From JAKAIY01 sp963809385 (GTDB lineage: Bacteria; Chloroflexota; Ktedonobacteria; Ktedonobacterales; JADMIN01): DNA of 64,000 bases. Each line of letters opens with the position of its first letter. Within the stretch, counting starts at the first letter, position 1. Both the position numbers and the translations under genes were made by a program. Positions 9,815 to 18,591 of the stretch are shown here, piece after piece. The stretch lies in assembly GCA_963809385.1 (NCBI GenBank), contig CAWEJL010000004.1, positions 372,001 to 436,000 of the forward strand, in the 5' to 3' direction. The notes beneath the pieces are model-generated. The model saw nothing but the letters and a program-made list of their open reading frames with translations. It searched no databases and was not told where the DNA came from.

Positions 9815-11425
9815 ATGCTGGCAGATTTCTATGCCCTGATAGGGGTCGCCCCCACAGCCACACAAGAGGAAATCCGCCAGGCATACCAGGCGCTCAATCT
9901 CCAGCTTCAGCGCGATGTTCGGCCAAGCCCCGCCGCCGCCGAGCAGTTCCGTCTGGTCTCCGAGGCGTATCGCGTCCTCTCGTCGAACACCCTGCGGGCC
10001 GAGTATGACGCGCAGCGACAGCGCGGCGTCGCGAGCGCGACGCCTCCCATGGCGACCGTCCAGCCAGAAACGCCCACGCACCTACAGGCGCGTGGGGCGC
10101 GCGCGCCGGAGGACGCCGCGACGCTGCGCCTCAGCGTCACGCTGGGCGCGCCCGTGGCCACGCCGCTAGAGGAGCCAGAGCGATTCTACCTGCTCGCCGA
10201 GCTGAGCCCCTCCAGCGCACTCGCCACGCCGCCCGCCGCGCCATTGAATCTGGCGGTGATGGCTTCACGCTCCCTTTCAATGCGCGATCCCGATCTGCAG
10301 GAGACGCGACGCGCGCTCGACGCGCTCAGCGCGCTGCTGCGCCCCGAAGACCGGCTGACGCTCGTCGCGTTCGATGAGCAGGCCAGCGTGCTGCTCGATG
10401 GCGAATCTGTCGCTGGGCGTTCAGATGTCGGGGAGGCCTTGGGGGCTGTAGCGCCGCGTGGCGCCGCGCGGCTCTCTAGCGCGCTGGATCTGACGCTGGA
10501 GCGACTCTCCGCCCACATCGAGCCCGCCAGCGTCTCCACTCTCGCGCTCATTACGGACAGCCCAGCCTCTGGAGATGAAGCGCGCTGCCTGGAGCTGGCG
10601 GAGCGCGCGCGTCAACTTGGCGTCTCGATCGTCGCGCTTGGCGTCGGGCTTGACTGGAACCGCGACCTGCTCGACCAGTTTGCCAGCGCCACCGGCGGGA
10701 CATGTGCGTTTTTGGATGACCCACGCTACCTGACGCATGCGCTGGCCGATCTGGTGGAGCGGCTCCGCGCCACCCTCGCCTCGCGTCTGCGGCTGACCCT
10801 GGAACCGGCGCCGGGTGTCAGCATCCTGCGCGCCGCGCAAATCGCGCCGGAGCTGGCGTGCTCCTTCGAAGGCTCGCATACACCCGGCGCGCCAGTGACG
10901 GTTGAGCTGGGCGCGCTGGCCGGTGGGCCGGAGGGGCGCGGCAGTGTGGCGCTCTGGGAGACATTGCTGGAGCCATCCGCGCTCAGCGCGAGCGCGGATG
11001 GTCAGATAGAGGTGGGAACTATCCACTCCGCGTACTGGGCGCTCTGGCAGAACGGGGGACGCATGGCGCGCGCCAGCGCGCCAGTCCGCGCGCCGCTCGC
11101 CACCAGCGCCACGTCGCCAGCGCTCGCGTCTGATGTCCGGCTGGCGCTGGAGCTCTTGACCGCGTACCGCCTCCAGGCGCGCGCGGACCGGCTGGTCGCG
11201 AGCGGCGATGTGGAGGAAGCGTGCGCGGCGCTGGATACCTCGGCGCTGCGGCTGGCCTCAGCGGGTGACGCCAACCTGGCGGAAGAGGCGCGCCAGGCCT
11301 CGTCGGCGCTGTCGCGCGGGCTAACGCGAGCGGTCGTGATGACGTTGCGCGCGCGCTACAGCGTGCGCAACCAGAGCCCATTTCACCATCTCCGCCGCGC
11401 GCGCGCCGGAAAAGCAGGGGGCTGA
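9815..11425 (+). CDS. J-like domain plus von Willebrand A domain protein
   Basis: 536 residues. The first 70 residues align in pattern with a DnaJ J-domain (DFYALIGVAPTATQEEIRQAY, then AYRVLSSNTLRAEYDAQRQ), but the loop that normally carries HPD reads LQRDVRPSP, so Hsp70 stimulation is unlikely. A VWA-like fold follows from about residue 140 (NLAVMASRSLSMRDPDL, DRLTLVAFDEQASVLLDG, TLALITDSPASGDE). The MIDAS DxSxS is altered, leaving Ser/Ser and a later Asp. The C-terminus resembles the all-beta and helical tail of VWA proteins found beside PP2C and kinase genes. It starts 87 bp after the phosphatase gene, with GGAGGAG abutting the ATG. Likely a scaffold or effector of the kinase-phosphatase pair. 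Confidence 0.78.
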   Translation: MLADFYALIGVAPTATQEEIRQAYQALNLQLQRDVRPSPAAAEQFRLVSEAYRVLSSNTLRAEYDAQRQRGVASATPPMATVQPETPTHLQARGARAPEDAATLRLSVTLGAPVATPLEEPERFYLLAELSPSSALATPPAAPLNLAVMASRSLSMRDPDLQETRRALDALSALLRPEDRLTLVAFDEQASVLLDGESVAGRSDVGEALGAVAPRGAARLSSALDLTLERLSAHIEPASVSTLALITDSPASGDEARCLELAERARQLGVSIVALGVGLDWNRDLLDQFASATGGTCAFLDDPRYLTHALADLVERLRATLASRLRLTLEPAPGVSILRAAQIAPELACSFEGSHTPGAPVTVELGALAGGPEGRGSVALWETLLEPSALSASADGQIEVGTIHSAYWALWQNGGRMARASAPVRAPLATSATSPALASDVRLALELLTAYRLQARADRLVASGDVEEACAALDTSALRLASAGDANLAEEARQASSALSRGLTRAVVMTLRARYSVRNQSPFHHLRRARAGKAGG

Positions 11426-11490
11426 GCGCGTTCCTGATGGGCGCCATATGGATGCGATGGCGTGGCGATTGAGCATAGGAGCAGGATGTG

Positions 11491-12243
11491 ATGAGCAGCG
11501 CGCCGCTCTGGCGGCAGAACCGGTACGACCTCACGGGACGTGTGGCGCTGGTGACGGGCGCCTTCGGCGGGCTGGGGCCGGCGACGGCGCTGGCGCTGCT
11601 GGAGGGCGGGGCCAGCGTGCTGGCTGTCGCCAGCCGCGACCAGCCCGACGCGCTGGAGCGGCTGCGGGCGCAGGCCGGCGCGGACGGAGCGCGGTTGAGC
11701 GCGGGGGTGGCGGACGCGCGCGATGAGGACGCGGTCGCCGCGCTGGTGGGTGGTCTCGTCCAGCGCGCGGGGCGCCTCGATATCCTGGTGAATATCATCG
11801 GCGGCTACTCCGCTGGCCAGCCCGTCACCGCGCTCGACGCGCAGAGCTTCGACCACATGCTGGAGCTCAATCTGAAGACAACATTCCTGTTCTCCAAGCA
11901 TGCCGCGCGAGCGATGGAGCGCAACCAGTTTGGGCGCATCATCAATATCGCGTCGCGCGCGGCGGTCAGCGGGCGCAAGAACGCCGCCGCCTACGCGATC
12001 GCGAAGGCGGGCGTCATCACACTGACCGAGGCGCAATCCGAAGAAGTGGTCCAGCACAAGATCACCGTCAACGCCGTGCTGCCAGGGATCATCGATACGC
12101 CCGCCAACCGCGCCTCGATGCCCAACGCCGCCTTTGACCGCTGGCCTAGCTCGGAGGAAATCGCGCGCGTGATCGCCTTCCTCGCCTCGGATGACGCGGG
12201 CCTGATCAGCGGGGCCAGCATTCCCGTCTACGGGCGCTCGTGA
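11491..12243 (+). CDS. Short-chain dehydrogenase/reductase
   Basis: 250 residues, standard classical SDR length. NAD(P)-binding motif TGAFGGLG (about residue 22; TGxxxGxG), NIIGG in the NAG position, catalytic Ser in NIASRAAVSGRK, and YAIAKAG providing the Tyr and Lys of YxxxK. The C-terminal GLISGASIPVYGRS is typical of FabG-like members. AGGAG lies 9 nt before ATG 11491; a GTG one codon upstream is in frame. Substrate is unknown: many such proteins are annotated as 3-oxoacyl-ACP reductase, but nothing nearby supports fatty-acid synthesis. It is the last gene of the plus-strand block and converges on the PRC-BON gene with 6 bp between the stops. Confidence 0.88.
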   Translation: MSSAPLWRQNRYDLTGRVALVTGAFGGLGPATALALLEGGASVLAVASRDQPDALERLRAQAGADGARLSAGVADARDEDAVAALVGGLVQRAGRLDILVNIIGGYSAGQPVTALDAQSFDHMLELNLKTTFLFSKHAARAMERNQFGRIINIASRAAVSGRKNAAAYAIAKAGVITLTEAQSEEVVQHKITVNAVLPGIIDTPANRASMPNAAFDRWPSSEEIARVIAFLASDDAGLISGASIPVYGRS

Positions 12244-12249
12244 GGGGCC

Positions 12250-13101
12250 TCACCCGTCGATCGTGACCTCGTCATGCAGCGCGAAGACGCCGGGCACATG
12301 CCAGATGTCTTGCTCGGCGGAGGCGCGGTGGCGTGGGGTGGGCAACGAGCCGAGGAGGGTGACATCACCATTACGCACCTGGACGCGCAGGCGGCCCAGA
12401 TACGGCGCGATAGCGGGATTCCCGTCCAGTATGCGCCAGATATCACCCATCACCTGCCCATCGCCCCGGACCTGCGCCGCCGATGCGATCTGCTCGACCG
12501 TCGCGTCCAGCGACAAAATCAACTGGGCGCCGAGGAAGGGCAGCGCGCTTTCCACGCGCGCCGTGGTGACGGCCCAGGCCGGTGAGACGAGCGCCTGCGC
12601 GCCCTGTGAGGGCGCCAGCTTGAACATAGGATCGCTCGACAGATCCACATCGGCCATCACATCGCTGCGAATCTTGACGATCAGGTCAGTCACCAGCCCT
12701 TGTGAGGGGTCAATCACCAGACCGGCCAGACGGCCCACGTAGCCCTCGTGGCAGCGAACCCGCATGCTACCGCGCAACTCCAGCGTGTCGGGCGTGGGGG
12801 CCGGGCCTTGCGAGGCGTTGAGCGGGATGGTGCGCAGCTCCCGGCGCAGCTCGCTGGCGCTCAGGCGTAGCCAGGCCACCTGGCCGCGCGCCTGGAGACG
12901 CACGCCGCGCAGCCGTCCCAACGGGCCATCCGCCACACCGCGCACACGCTCAGGGGCGGCGGGAATATCGGCGCCGGTGACGCGCTGACCAAAGCGAAGG
13001 ATGCGGCGCGCTGGCTGATCGCCGTGCAGATTGCGCTCGCTAAACAAGGCGGTACGCTCCCAATTCGTCGGCTGTGTGTGTATGTCAGGGGTGGATATCA
13101 T
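12250..13101 (-). CDS. PRC-barrel and BON domain protein
   Basis: About 283 residues from ATG 13101. The middle contains two PRC-barrel-like beta segments (LRGSMRVRCHEGYVGRLAGL with VIDPSQGLVTDLIV, and an earlier RVTGADIPAAPERVRGVADG), which usually mediate protein or RNA contacts. The C-terminal 65 residues form a BON domain (IWRILDGNPAIAPYLGRLRV, then VRNGDVTLLGSLPT and HDEVTIDG), a phospholipid-binding or scaffold fold. No signal peptide or membrane helix is visible, so it is probably cytoplasmic or peripheral. The frame stays open upstream to 13242, but that extension has low-quality composition. No strong ribosome-binding site is seen, so the start is tentative. Confidence 0.75.
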   Translation of the reverse strand: MISTPDIHTQPTNWERTALFSERNLHGDQPARRILRFGQRVTGADIPAAPERVRGVADGPLGRLRGVRLQARGQVAWLRLSASELRRELRTIPLNASQGPAPTPDTLELRGSMRVRCHEGYVGRLAGLVIDPSQGLVTDLIVKIRSDVMADVDLSSDPMFKLAPSQGAQALVSPAWAVTTARVESALPFLGAQLILSLDATVEQIASAAQVRGDGQVMGDIWRILDGNPAIAPYLGRLRVQVRNGDVTLLGSLPTPRHRASAEQDIWHVPGVFALHDEVTIDG

Positions 13102-13254
13102 ACGCGTGGTGTTCCGTGGCGTCGGTGAGGCATGCCAGGCTGGTCGCCCAGGCCAGACGCCCCCCAATGATATAGAGTATGTCGTGCGTGTCGCTTCCGC
13201 AAGACCCATACCTGTAGACGAGCGATGCGCGTGGGGCGCCACAGCGCGCGGCGA

Positions 13255-14254
13255 TCAGCGCGTAGCGGGCCGCGTGCGAGAGTATGGCTCGCCGCGTTCG
13301 TTGACGCGCAGGAAGGGCGGGGCGACTTCCAGGCTAGCCAGCGCGGCATAGAGCCCCGGCCGCCGGAAAGCGTCGCCCCAGGTCTCGCGCTGGCGATAGG
13401 CGCGGATCGCGTCGAGATCGAAGGTCGCCAGATAGACGCCCTCGACTTCGCCCGCCTCGATCACCAGCGTCTCGCGCGAGCCGCGCTCATCGAAGGCGAT
13501 AGGATCAAAGGCGATGGAGTGGCCGTTATCCTTGGGCGCGGCGTAGTTCGCCAGCGCCACGGCCACCATATTCTCGACCGCGCGCGTCGCAACCTGCCTG
13601 AATCCGGTGGCGCTCCATCTCGCAGGCGTTGGGGATCAGGAGCAGCTCGGCCCCGCCCAGCATCAGCAGCCGCGCGCTCTCCGGGAACTCGCGGTCGTAG
13701 CAGATCATCGCGCCCACGCGCACTGGCCCCAGGGCTGTATCGAGCGCCGCCACGGGGAACCCGTCGCCCGGCGTGAGCGCGGCCTCCTTCAGGCCGAAGG
13801 CGCAGGTGTGGACCTTGGCATAGGTCAGCGCCTCCTCGCCGTGGCGGTCAATCAGCGAGATCGTGTTGCGCGGCGCGCCGGGCCACTGCTCCAGATAGGT
13901 GACGCCAATCGCCATCTCCAGCTCGCGGGCCAGCGCCTGGAAGCGCCCCACCCAGGCGCCGTCACGGGGGATGGCTTGCGCCTGCCAGCGCTCACGCGCC
14001 TCACGTGTGGCCTCCCACGGAGAAGTCGCGCCATCGGCCCAGAGCGCGGGGGCGCGCCAGAGGTCATGCTCCGGGCCGTCCTCCTGATCATCAGCGTAGC
14101 CCGCGTAGCCAGTGTTCCACATTTCGGGGAACAGAGCGATATCCGCGCCCATGCGCCGCGCTTCACGGCAGAATCGCTCGCCCTTCTCCGCGTTCGCCGC
14201 CTGGTCTGCGCCCACTGGCGCCATTTGCAGCAACGCCACCCGTAGCACACTCAT
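13255..14254 (-). pseudogene. Carbon-nitrogen hydrolase (nitrilase family), broken by a +1 frameshift
   Basis: The N-terminal frame (14254-13570) carries the nitrilase catalytic triad: Glu in LFPEMWNTGY, Lys in YAKVHTCAFG, Cys in GAMICYDREFPE. After MERHRIQ the frame is lost, while the neighbouring frame supplies VATRAVENMVAVALANY and then DNGHSIAFDPIAFDERGS, the normal ending. Removing one G near 13594-13599 restores a single protein of about 333 residues. Such enzymes hydrolyse amides or nitriles; the substrate cannot be told. AGGAG precedes the ATG. Either a sequencing error or a recent inactivation; all catalytic residues lie upstream of the break but the C-terminal part of the fold is lost. 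Confidence 0.85.
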
Positions 14255-14295
14255 GTCGCATCACTCCTCACGCCACGCTGCCGCAAAACTTCACC

Positions 14296-14329
14296 AGCCG
14301 CTTGCGTGCGCAAGCGGCTGTAGTACAAT
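14296..14329 (+). promoter_or_regulatory. Perfect 10-bp palindrome overlapping a putative promoter
   Basis: AGCCGCTTGC (14296-14305), loop GTGC, then GCAAGCGGCT (14310-14319). A -35-like TTGCGT begins inside the palindrome (14303) and a -10-like TACAAT lies at 14324-14329 with 16 bp between. It sits in the divergent gap upstream of the small membrane protein at 14403. The arrangement suits an operator that blocks RNA polymerase, or an RNA hairpin if transcribed from further upstream. Confidence 0.5.
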
Positions 14330-14402
14330 AGCGGAAACAATCTCACGTCGCGCTGGCGCTGGCGCCAGAGATTGTGTCTGTTCGCGCTTAGGAGGCGCTG
14401 CT

Positions 14403-14711
14403 ATGTCGCTCAGTATGACTCTTCTGATTGTCGCCGGTATTCTCTCCTTGCCGGGTGGCCTGTTTGTGGCCTGGCTCGTTAGCCCGCCCCGCGGCCACTT
14501 TCTTGCCCTGCTGGGTGGGTTGCTTGGGGCAGGGATCACCGCATTCAGTCTCTGGTATTTTGTCACGCAGGCGGATATCATGCTTGACGCCGTCTCGTGG
14601 TTCCTTGGCGTGTTCCTGGCCTGCTCGGTAGGCGTCACGGTTGGCGCGCTGCTGATGGGATTCTTCTTTGGCGGCGGTCGCAGCTCCAGCGCGGGCGCGC
14701 GGGAAGCCTAG
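14403..14711 (+). CDS. Small three-helix membrane protein
   Basis: 102 residues and very hydrophobic, with three probable transmembrane helices: LLIVAGILSLPGGLFVAWLV, FLALLGGLLGAGITAFSLWY, and WFLGVFLACSVGVTVGALLM. It ends in a Gly/Ser-rich tail. The start is well supported by AGGAGG 7 nt before ATG 14403; the longer upstream frame is not coding. I do not recognise a family. It is divergent from the nitrilase gene and followed directly by a hairpin repeat. Confidence 0.75.
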   Translation: MSLSMTLLIVAGILSLPGGLFVAWLVSPPRGHFLALLGGLLGAGITAFSLWYFVTQADIMLDAVSWFLGVFLACSVGVTVGALLMGFFFGGGRSSSAGAREA

Positions 14712-14714
14712 CGA

Positions 14715-14752
14715 CCTCACCCCCTGGCCCCCTCTCCCGCGCGGAGAGGGGG
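14715..14752. repeat. Dispersed hairpin repeat, family A (copy 1)
   Basis: CTCACCCCCTGGCCCCCTCT followed by a short loop and GAGAGGGGG, able to fold into a GC-rich hairpin. Near-identical elements occur at about 39000, 41938, 44013 and 52281. It lies between two convergent gene ends and may act as a terminator or a REP-like element. Confidence 0.75.
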
Positions 14753-14762
14753 AAGCGAGGCG

Positions 14763-15354
14763 TTAGCGCGGCCAGTTGGAGTCGCTGGGAATCAGCGAGA
14801 AGATAAGGGTGTCGCGCAGCGCGCCGTCCTTGGCCCGCCTGTCGTTGCGCAGCAGCGCCTCGCGGGTGAACCCCAGGCGCTCGGGGACGGCGGCGCTGCG
14901 CTTGTTGCGGGCGTCGCACTGGATGAAGACGCGGTTCGCCGCCAGGCTGCGGGCCGCGAACTCCGTCAGCAGCCGTGCGGCCTCGGTAATATAGCCGTGA
15001 CCCTGCTCGCTGGCGCGCGTCCAGTAGCCAATCTCGAAGACCCGCACGTCCCAGTCGCGCGGGTGTAGGCCGCTGCCGCCAACGAAACGCCCAGTGGTGG
15101 CGTCCAGCAGCGCCACGGTCATGTCCTGGCGCAGCAGCCAGTGCGCCGTAACGAGCGAAGATGAATTCACGGCTCTCCTCGACGCTCTGGTGTTTATCGG
15201 CGAAGAGCAGCCACGGGCGTAGATGGTCGCGCGACTCGGCCACCGCCTCCTACAGCGCCGGCGCGTCTTCCGGACGGTACGGGCGCACGACGACCCGCTC
15301 ACCGCGCAACTCATCGAAGAGCGGGATCAGCGTGAGATGGGGTGGGACGGGCAT
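14763..15354 (-). pseudogene. RimJ-like GNAT acetyltransferase, broken by a stop and a frameshift
   Basis: From ATG 15354 the frame reads MPVPPHLTLIPLFDELRGER, a usual RimJ/RimL-type start, then meets TAG at 15252-15250. The same frame resumes as EAVAESRDHLRPWLLFADKH until about 15160. There a +1 shift moves the homology to another frame: HWLLRQDMTVALLDATTGRF, GLHPRDWDVRVFEIGYW, GHGYITEAARLL, then RVFIQCDARNKRSAAVPERL, covering the acetyl-CoA binding region. Two lesions in one short gene argue for a true pseudogene more than most other broken genes here. It is 32 bp downstream of the mshC-like gene on the same strand. Confidence 0.82.
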
Positions 15355-15386
15355 ATAGCCTCATTTCCATGGCTTTGGCCCGCCGC

Positions 15387-16634
15387 TCAGTCGTAGGCGG
15401 AGACCCAGGCGGGGGCGGGCTGATTAGCGCCTCCAAGCTGGAAGCCGAGCACGCCGCCCAGCTCGCGCATCGCCGCGACGCGCGCGGGCGTAGGCGCCTC
15501 CAGCGTCGCGGCGGCCAGGCCGTCGAGGATGGCGAGCGCGCGCGGGGTATCCAGGTCGTCATCCATCGCCGCGGTGAATTCCAGGACAGCGCAGCGGGCG
15601 GCGTCGTCGCTCGCGATGCTCTCCGCGCTGCCAGCGTGCGCAGCGTGCGCGGCAGTGGTGTAGCGCGCGGAGCGTTCGGCGGTGGTCTCCATCACGGCGG
15701 GGAAATACTCCCACGGCGTGCGGTAGCGGCTGGAGAGCAGCAGCGCGCGAATCGCGTCGGGGGTGTATTCCTTGAGCAGGTCCGCCGCCAGGATCAGATT
15801 GCCCAGCGACTTGCTCATCTTCTCGCCGTCCAGGCTGACCATCGCGCAGTGCATCCATGTCTGCGTGAAGGGGCGCTCGCCGGTCGCGTTCTCGCTCTGC
15901 GCGATCTCGCAGGTGTGATGCGGGAAAATCAGGTCGCCGCCACCGCCGTGAATGTCAATGCGCGGGCCGAGATGCGCCGTCGCCAGCGCGCTGCACTCGA
16001 TGTGCCAGCCAGGGCGGCCCGGCCCCCAGGGGCTTTCCCAGGCGGGCTCGCCGGGCTGCTGCGCCTGCCACATCACGAAGTCCAGCGGGTCACTCTTGCG
16101 CGCGTCATCGGGATAATTGCCGCGCTCGTTGGCGGTCATCAGCCAGGCCTCGTAGCCCTCGTAGCCGGCGGCGTCCGCCAGTTTGCCGAAGGTGGGGTCG
16201 GCGCTGACATCGAAGTAGACCCAGCCCTCGCGCTCGTAGGCCAGTCCCTTGGCCATCAGCGCCTCGATCAGCGCGAACATACGCTTCGTCTCGCCGCTGG
16301 CGCGCACGTAGCGCGTGGGCGGGCGCACGTTGAGCGCGGACAGATCGGTGACGTAGCGCTGCGTCTCACGCTTGCCCAGGCCATCCCAGGTCGAGCCGAC
16401 CTCGCGCGCCTTGCGCAGGATGTCGTCGTCAATGTCGGTCACGTTCTGGACGTAGCGCACCGGCTGCCCGCGCCACTCCAGATGGCGGCGCAAGGTGTCA
16501 TAGACCACGTTGATGAAGGCGTGACCCAGGTGCGTCGTGTCATATGGCGTGATGCCACAGACGTAGAGCGTGACCTCGTCGCCGTGCGGTCGCAGCGGCT
16601 CGACAGTCTGGGACAGTGTATTGAACAGGCGCAT
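15387..16634 (-). CDS. mshC: MshC-type cysteine ligase (class I synthetase fold)
   Basis: 415 residues. The protein has the class I aminoacyl-adenylate fold: YVCGITPYDTTHLGHAF near residue 24 and KMSKSLGNL near 270. The HIGH-region wording (CGITPYD-THLGHA), the segment GRPGWHIECSALA, and GGGGDLIFPHH match mycothiol ligase MshC as I recall it better than cysteinyl-tRNA synthetase, whose version reads CGPTVYD..HIGN. Length (about 412 in MshC versus 460 or more in CysS) also fits. Cys26, the Cys of WHIEC and the His pair are probable zinc ligands. MshC joins cysteine to GlcN-inositol in mycothiol synthesis. No other msh gene is visible, so a variant CysRS cannot be excluded. ATG 16634 follows CTGGAG; a GTG at 16655 is also in frame. 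Confidence 0.72.
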   Translation of the reverse strand: MRLFNTLSQTVEPLRPHGDEVTLYVCGITPYDTTHLGHAFINVVYDTLRRHLEWRGQPVRYVQNVTDIDDDILRKAREVGSTWDGLGKRETQRYVTDLSALNVRPPTRYVRASGETKRMFALIEALMAKGLAYEREGWVYFDVSADPTFGKLADAAGYEGYEAWLMTANERGNYPDDARKSDPLDFVMWQAQQPGEPAWESPWGPGRPGWHIECSALATAHLGPRIDIHGGGGDLIFPHHTCEIAQSENATGERPFTQTWMHCAMVSLDGEKMSKSLGNLILAADLLKEYTPDAIRALLLSSRYRTPWEYFPAVMETTAERSARYTTAAHAAHAGSAESIASDDAARCAVLEFTAAMDDDLDTPRALAILDGLAAATLEAPTPARVAAMRELGGVLGFQLGGANQPAPAWVSAYD

Positions 16635-16661
16635 GCGCGAAGGCTCCAGTCTCACGAAGGG

Positions 16662-17483
16662 TCACTCAGCGGGGTCAGGCAGACCAGGCGCGATTGGTAT
16701 ATCAGGCGCGTCAGGCAGACGGAAGAGCGCAGCGGCGTTACGGCTGGTAGCTTCCGCCAGCTCCTCAAAGGAAAGGCCGCGCAGCCCGGCGATATGCCGC
16801 GCTGTCAGCGCCACATGGCGCGGCTCGTTGCGCTTGCCTCGGTAGGGCTGCGGCGTCAGGTAGGGCGCGTCGGTCTCCACCAGGATGCGGTCGAGCGGCG
16901 CCCAGGCGGCGACATCCGCCAGCTCGGTATTTTTCGGATAGGTCACCGGCCCGGCGAAGGACAGGTGGAATCCCAGGTCGAGCGCGTCGCGCGCCATCTG
17001 GCGGTCGCCAATGAAGCAGTGGAAGACGCCGCGCAAGCCCTGCGCGTGCGCCTTGAGCAGCGCGATCATGTCGGCATGCGATTCGCGATTGTGTAGGATA
17101 ATCGGCTTGTCCACTTCGCGGGCGAGGTCGAACTGGCGGGTGATAGCGTCGCGCTGGACATCGCGCGGGGAGAGGTTGCGGTAGTAGTCCAGGCCAATCT
17201 CGCCGACGGCGACGACCTCCGGCTCCTGGGCCAGTGCGCGCAGATCCGCCAGCGCCTCGCCGGTGAGCGTAGAGGCGTCGTGGGGATGCGTGCCAGCGGC
17301 GGCGAAGATGTAACCCGGCCACTCGCGGGCCAGCGCCAGCGCGTCGCGGCTGGTGGGGACATCCACGCCGGGAACGACCATGCGGGTCACGCCGTCCGCG
17401 AGCGCGGCGCGAATGACCGCGGCGCGATCAGCGGCGAACTGGCGCATCTGTATATGCGTGTGGGTATCAACGAGCGCCGGCAT
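16662..17483 (-). CDS. tatD: TatD-family metal-dependent deoxyribonuclease
   Basis: 273 residues, the usual TatD length. Metal-binding motifs appear in order: VDTHTHIQ (His8, His10), GEIGLDYYRN with the bridging Glu, KPIILHNRES, GVFHCFIGD, and LVETDAPYLTPQPYRGKRNEP at the C-terminus. TatD proteins are Mg-dependent 3'-5' exo-DNases/RNases linked to DNA repair or turnover. The start at ATG 17483 is supported by GGGAGG just upstream; the frame extends further upstream with no homology. The stop lies 27 bp before the start of the mshC-like gene, so the two are probably one operon with the GNAT remnant. Confidence 0.93.
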   Translation of the reverse strand: MPALVDTHTHIQMRQFAADRAAVIRAALADGVTRMVVPGVDVPTSRDALALAREWPGYIFAAAGTHPHDASTLTGEALADLRALAQEPEVVAVGEIGLDYYRNLSPRDVQRDAITRQFDLAREVDKPIILHNRESHADMIALLKAHAQGLRGVFHCFIGDRQMARDALDLGFHLSFAGPVTYPKNTELADVAAWAPLDRILVETDAPYLTPQPYRGKRNEPRHVALTARHIAGLRGLSFEELAEATSRNAAALFRLPDAPDIPIAPGLPDPAE

Positions 17484-17784
17484 AGCCCTCCCGCGCCGGT
17501 CTCGCGCCCGCGCCTCCCCATGTGAGCGCTGGCGCCTCACGGCCCGCATGGAAGAGTATAGGCGTCGCGCCGGGGCAGCGTCAAATGGCTGTACAAAGGG
17601 AAGCGTTGGAGGCGCTAGGCTCCCCATGCTGTGTGCTGTGCCAAGCAGCCAATTCTGTATGCTGCGGCTTTTCATCCCTGTGATGGCGACGTGAAGCCGC
17701 GCATAGCGAAAGCGACACCAATGTGAGGCGTATAGCATACGCCCATATCAGGATCGCGCAAACAACTTCAGAAAGGGGAAGGTC
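17484..17784. other. Divergent intergenic region, nothing recognised
   Basis: About 300 bp between the tatD start and the next plus-strand gene. No ORF with believable composition, hairpin with a T-run, or clear promoter was found. Confidence 0.5.
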
Positions 17785-18195
17785 ATGGCGACTGGCGAGC
17801 AAAACAAATGGAGTTGGCGCCTTCGTGTCATGGGGGTCGCAATGGCCTTTGTGGGAGGATTGGTGTTTGTCCTCCTGGGCGTTATACTCCCGACTCCCCC
17901 TACGTGGCCTGCCTGGGTGGTTGCGGGAGCGCTCATCGTTGATGCGGTTTTGTGGGGATTTGTCGCGGCTCTTCCGCTCCGGAGCTGGTGGGCTGCGCTT
18001 ATCGTCCCCGTCACATTCTTCGCTGGCGTCTTGCTGGCTACTCTCTGGCAGGGGCAGGCGGTCAGCGCGACCGAGGAGTTGATCGTATCCGTGGTGACCC
18101 TGGCCCTTCTGCCATCAGCAGCAGGCGCTGTCATTGGCGCCTTTACCAGCAAGCGTATTGAGCGGAGCAGGCCACAACTGTTCGCCCCGTCGTGA
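17785..18195 (+). CDS. Four-helix membrane protein, unknown function
   Basis: 136 residues with four probable transmembrane helices: MGVAMAFVGGLVFVLLGVIL, WVVAGALIVDAVLWGFVAAL, WWAALIVPVTFFAGVLLATL, and VVTLALLPSAAGAVIGAF. The tail is short and basic (TSKRIERSRP). AAGGGGAAGG precedes ATG 17785 at a normal distance. No family is recognised; it resembles many small actinobacterial and chloroflexal integral membrane proteins. It stands alone and is followed by two hairpins. Confidence 0.75.
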   Translation: MATGEQNKWSWRLRVMGVAMAFVGGLVFVLLGVILPTPPTWPAWVVAGALIVDAVLWGFVAALPLRSWWAALIVPVTFFAGVLLATLWQGQAVSATEELIVSVVTLALLPSAAGAVIGAFTSKRIERSRPQLFAPS

Positions 18196-18197
18196 AT

Positions 18198-18272
18198 CCC
18201 CAATGCGCTGGACGCATTGGGACGCCATGAGCCTTCCCTTCTCTAGCCCCGAACCGGAGGAAGGGAAGGTTT
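18198..18272 (+). terminator. Two consecutive hairpins after the membrane protein gene
   Basis: CCCCAATGCG (18198-18207) pairs with CGCATTGGG (18213-18221) immediately after the stop codon. A second hairpin pairs CCTTCCCTT (18232-18240) with AAGGGAAGG (18261-18269) and ends in TTT. Together they are a plausible terminator, though the U-tract is short. Confidence 0.55.
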
Positions 18273-18591
18273 CTCAGTGGTAATTCCAGCGGCTCAACAC
18301 AGAGGTAGTGAGGCATCTATCCCGGCGATGCCGGCGCCGCTCCAAGATATTCGCGCTCATGCGCCTCACAAATGCGCGGTTGACGGTCCGGATTCGGCCA
18401 CATGCGCCGAACGCGCGGCCACTCCGTGACACTGGCTGGCTGTTTGACGGGCTAGCCAGGCGGGTGATACAGTGCGCTTGTGCGTTGGGTCATGTGGCCC
18501 ATATGAGACGCACGAACATCCCGTACAGGCCTGGGAATATGGCCCAGGCGTTTCTGCCAGGCGACCGCAAATCGCCCGACTACGAGATGAA

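Noticed and set aside
15342..17096. 584-codon plus-strand frame
   Set aside because: Antisense of the mshC-like and tatD genes, both with clear motifs.
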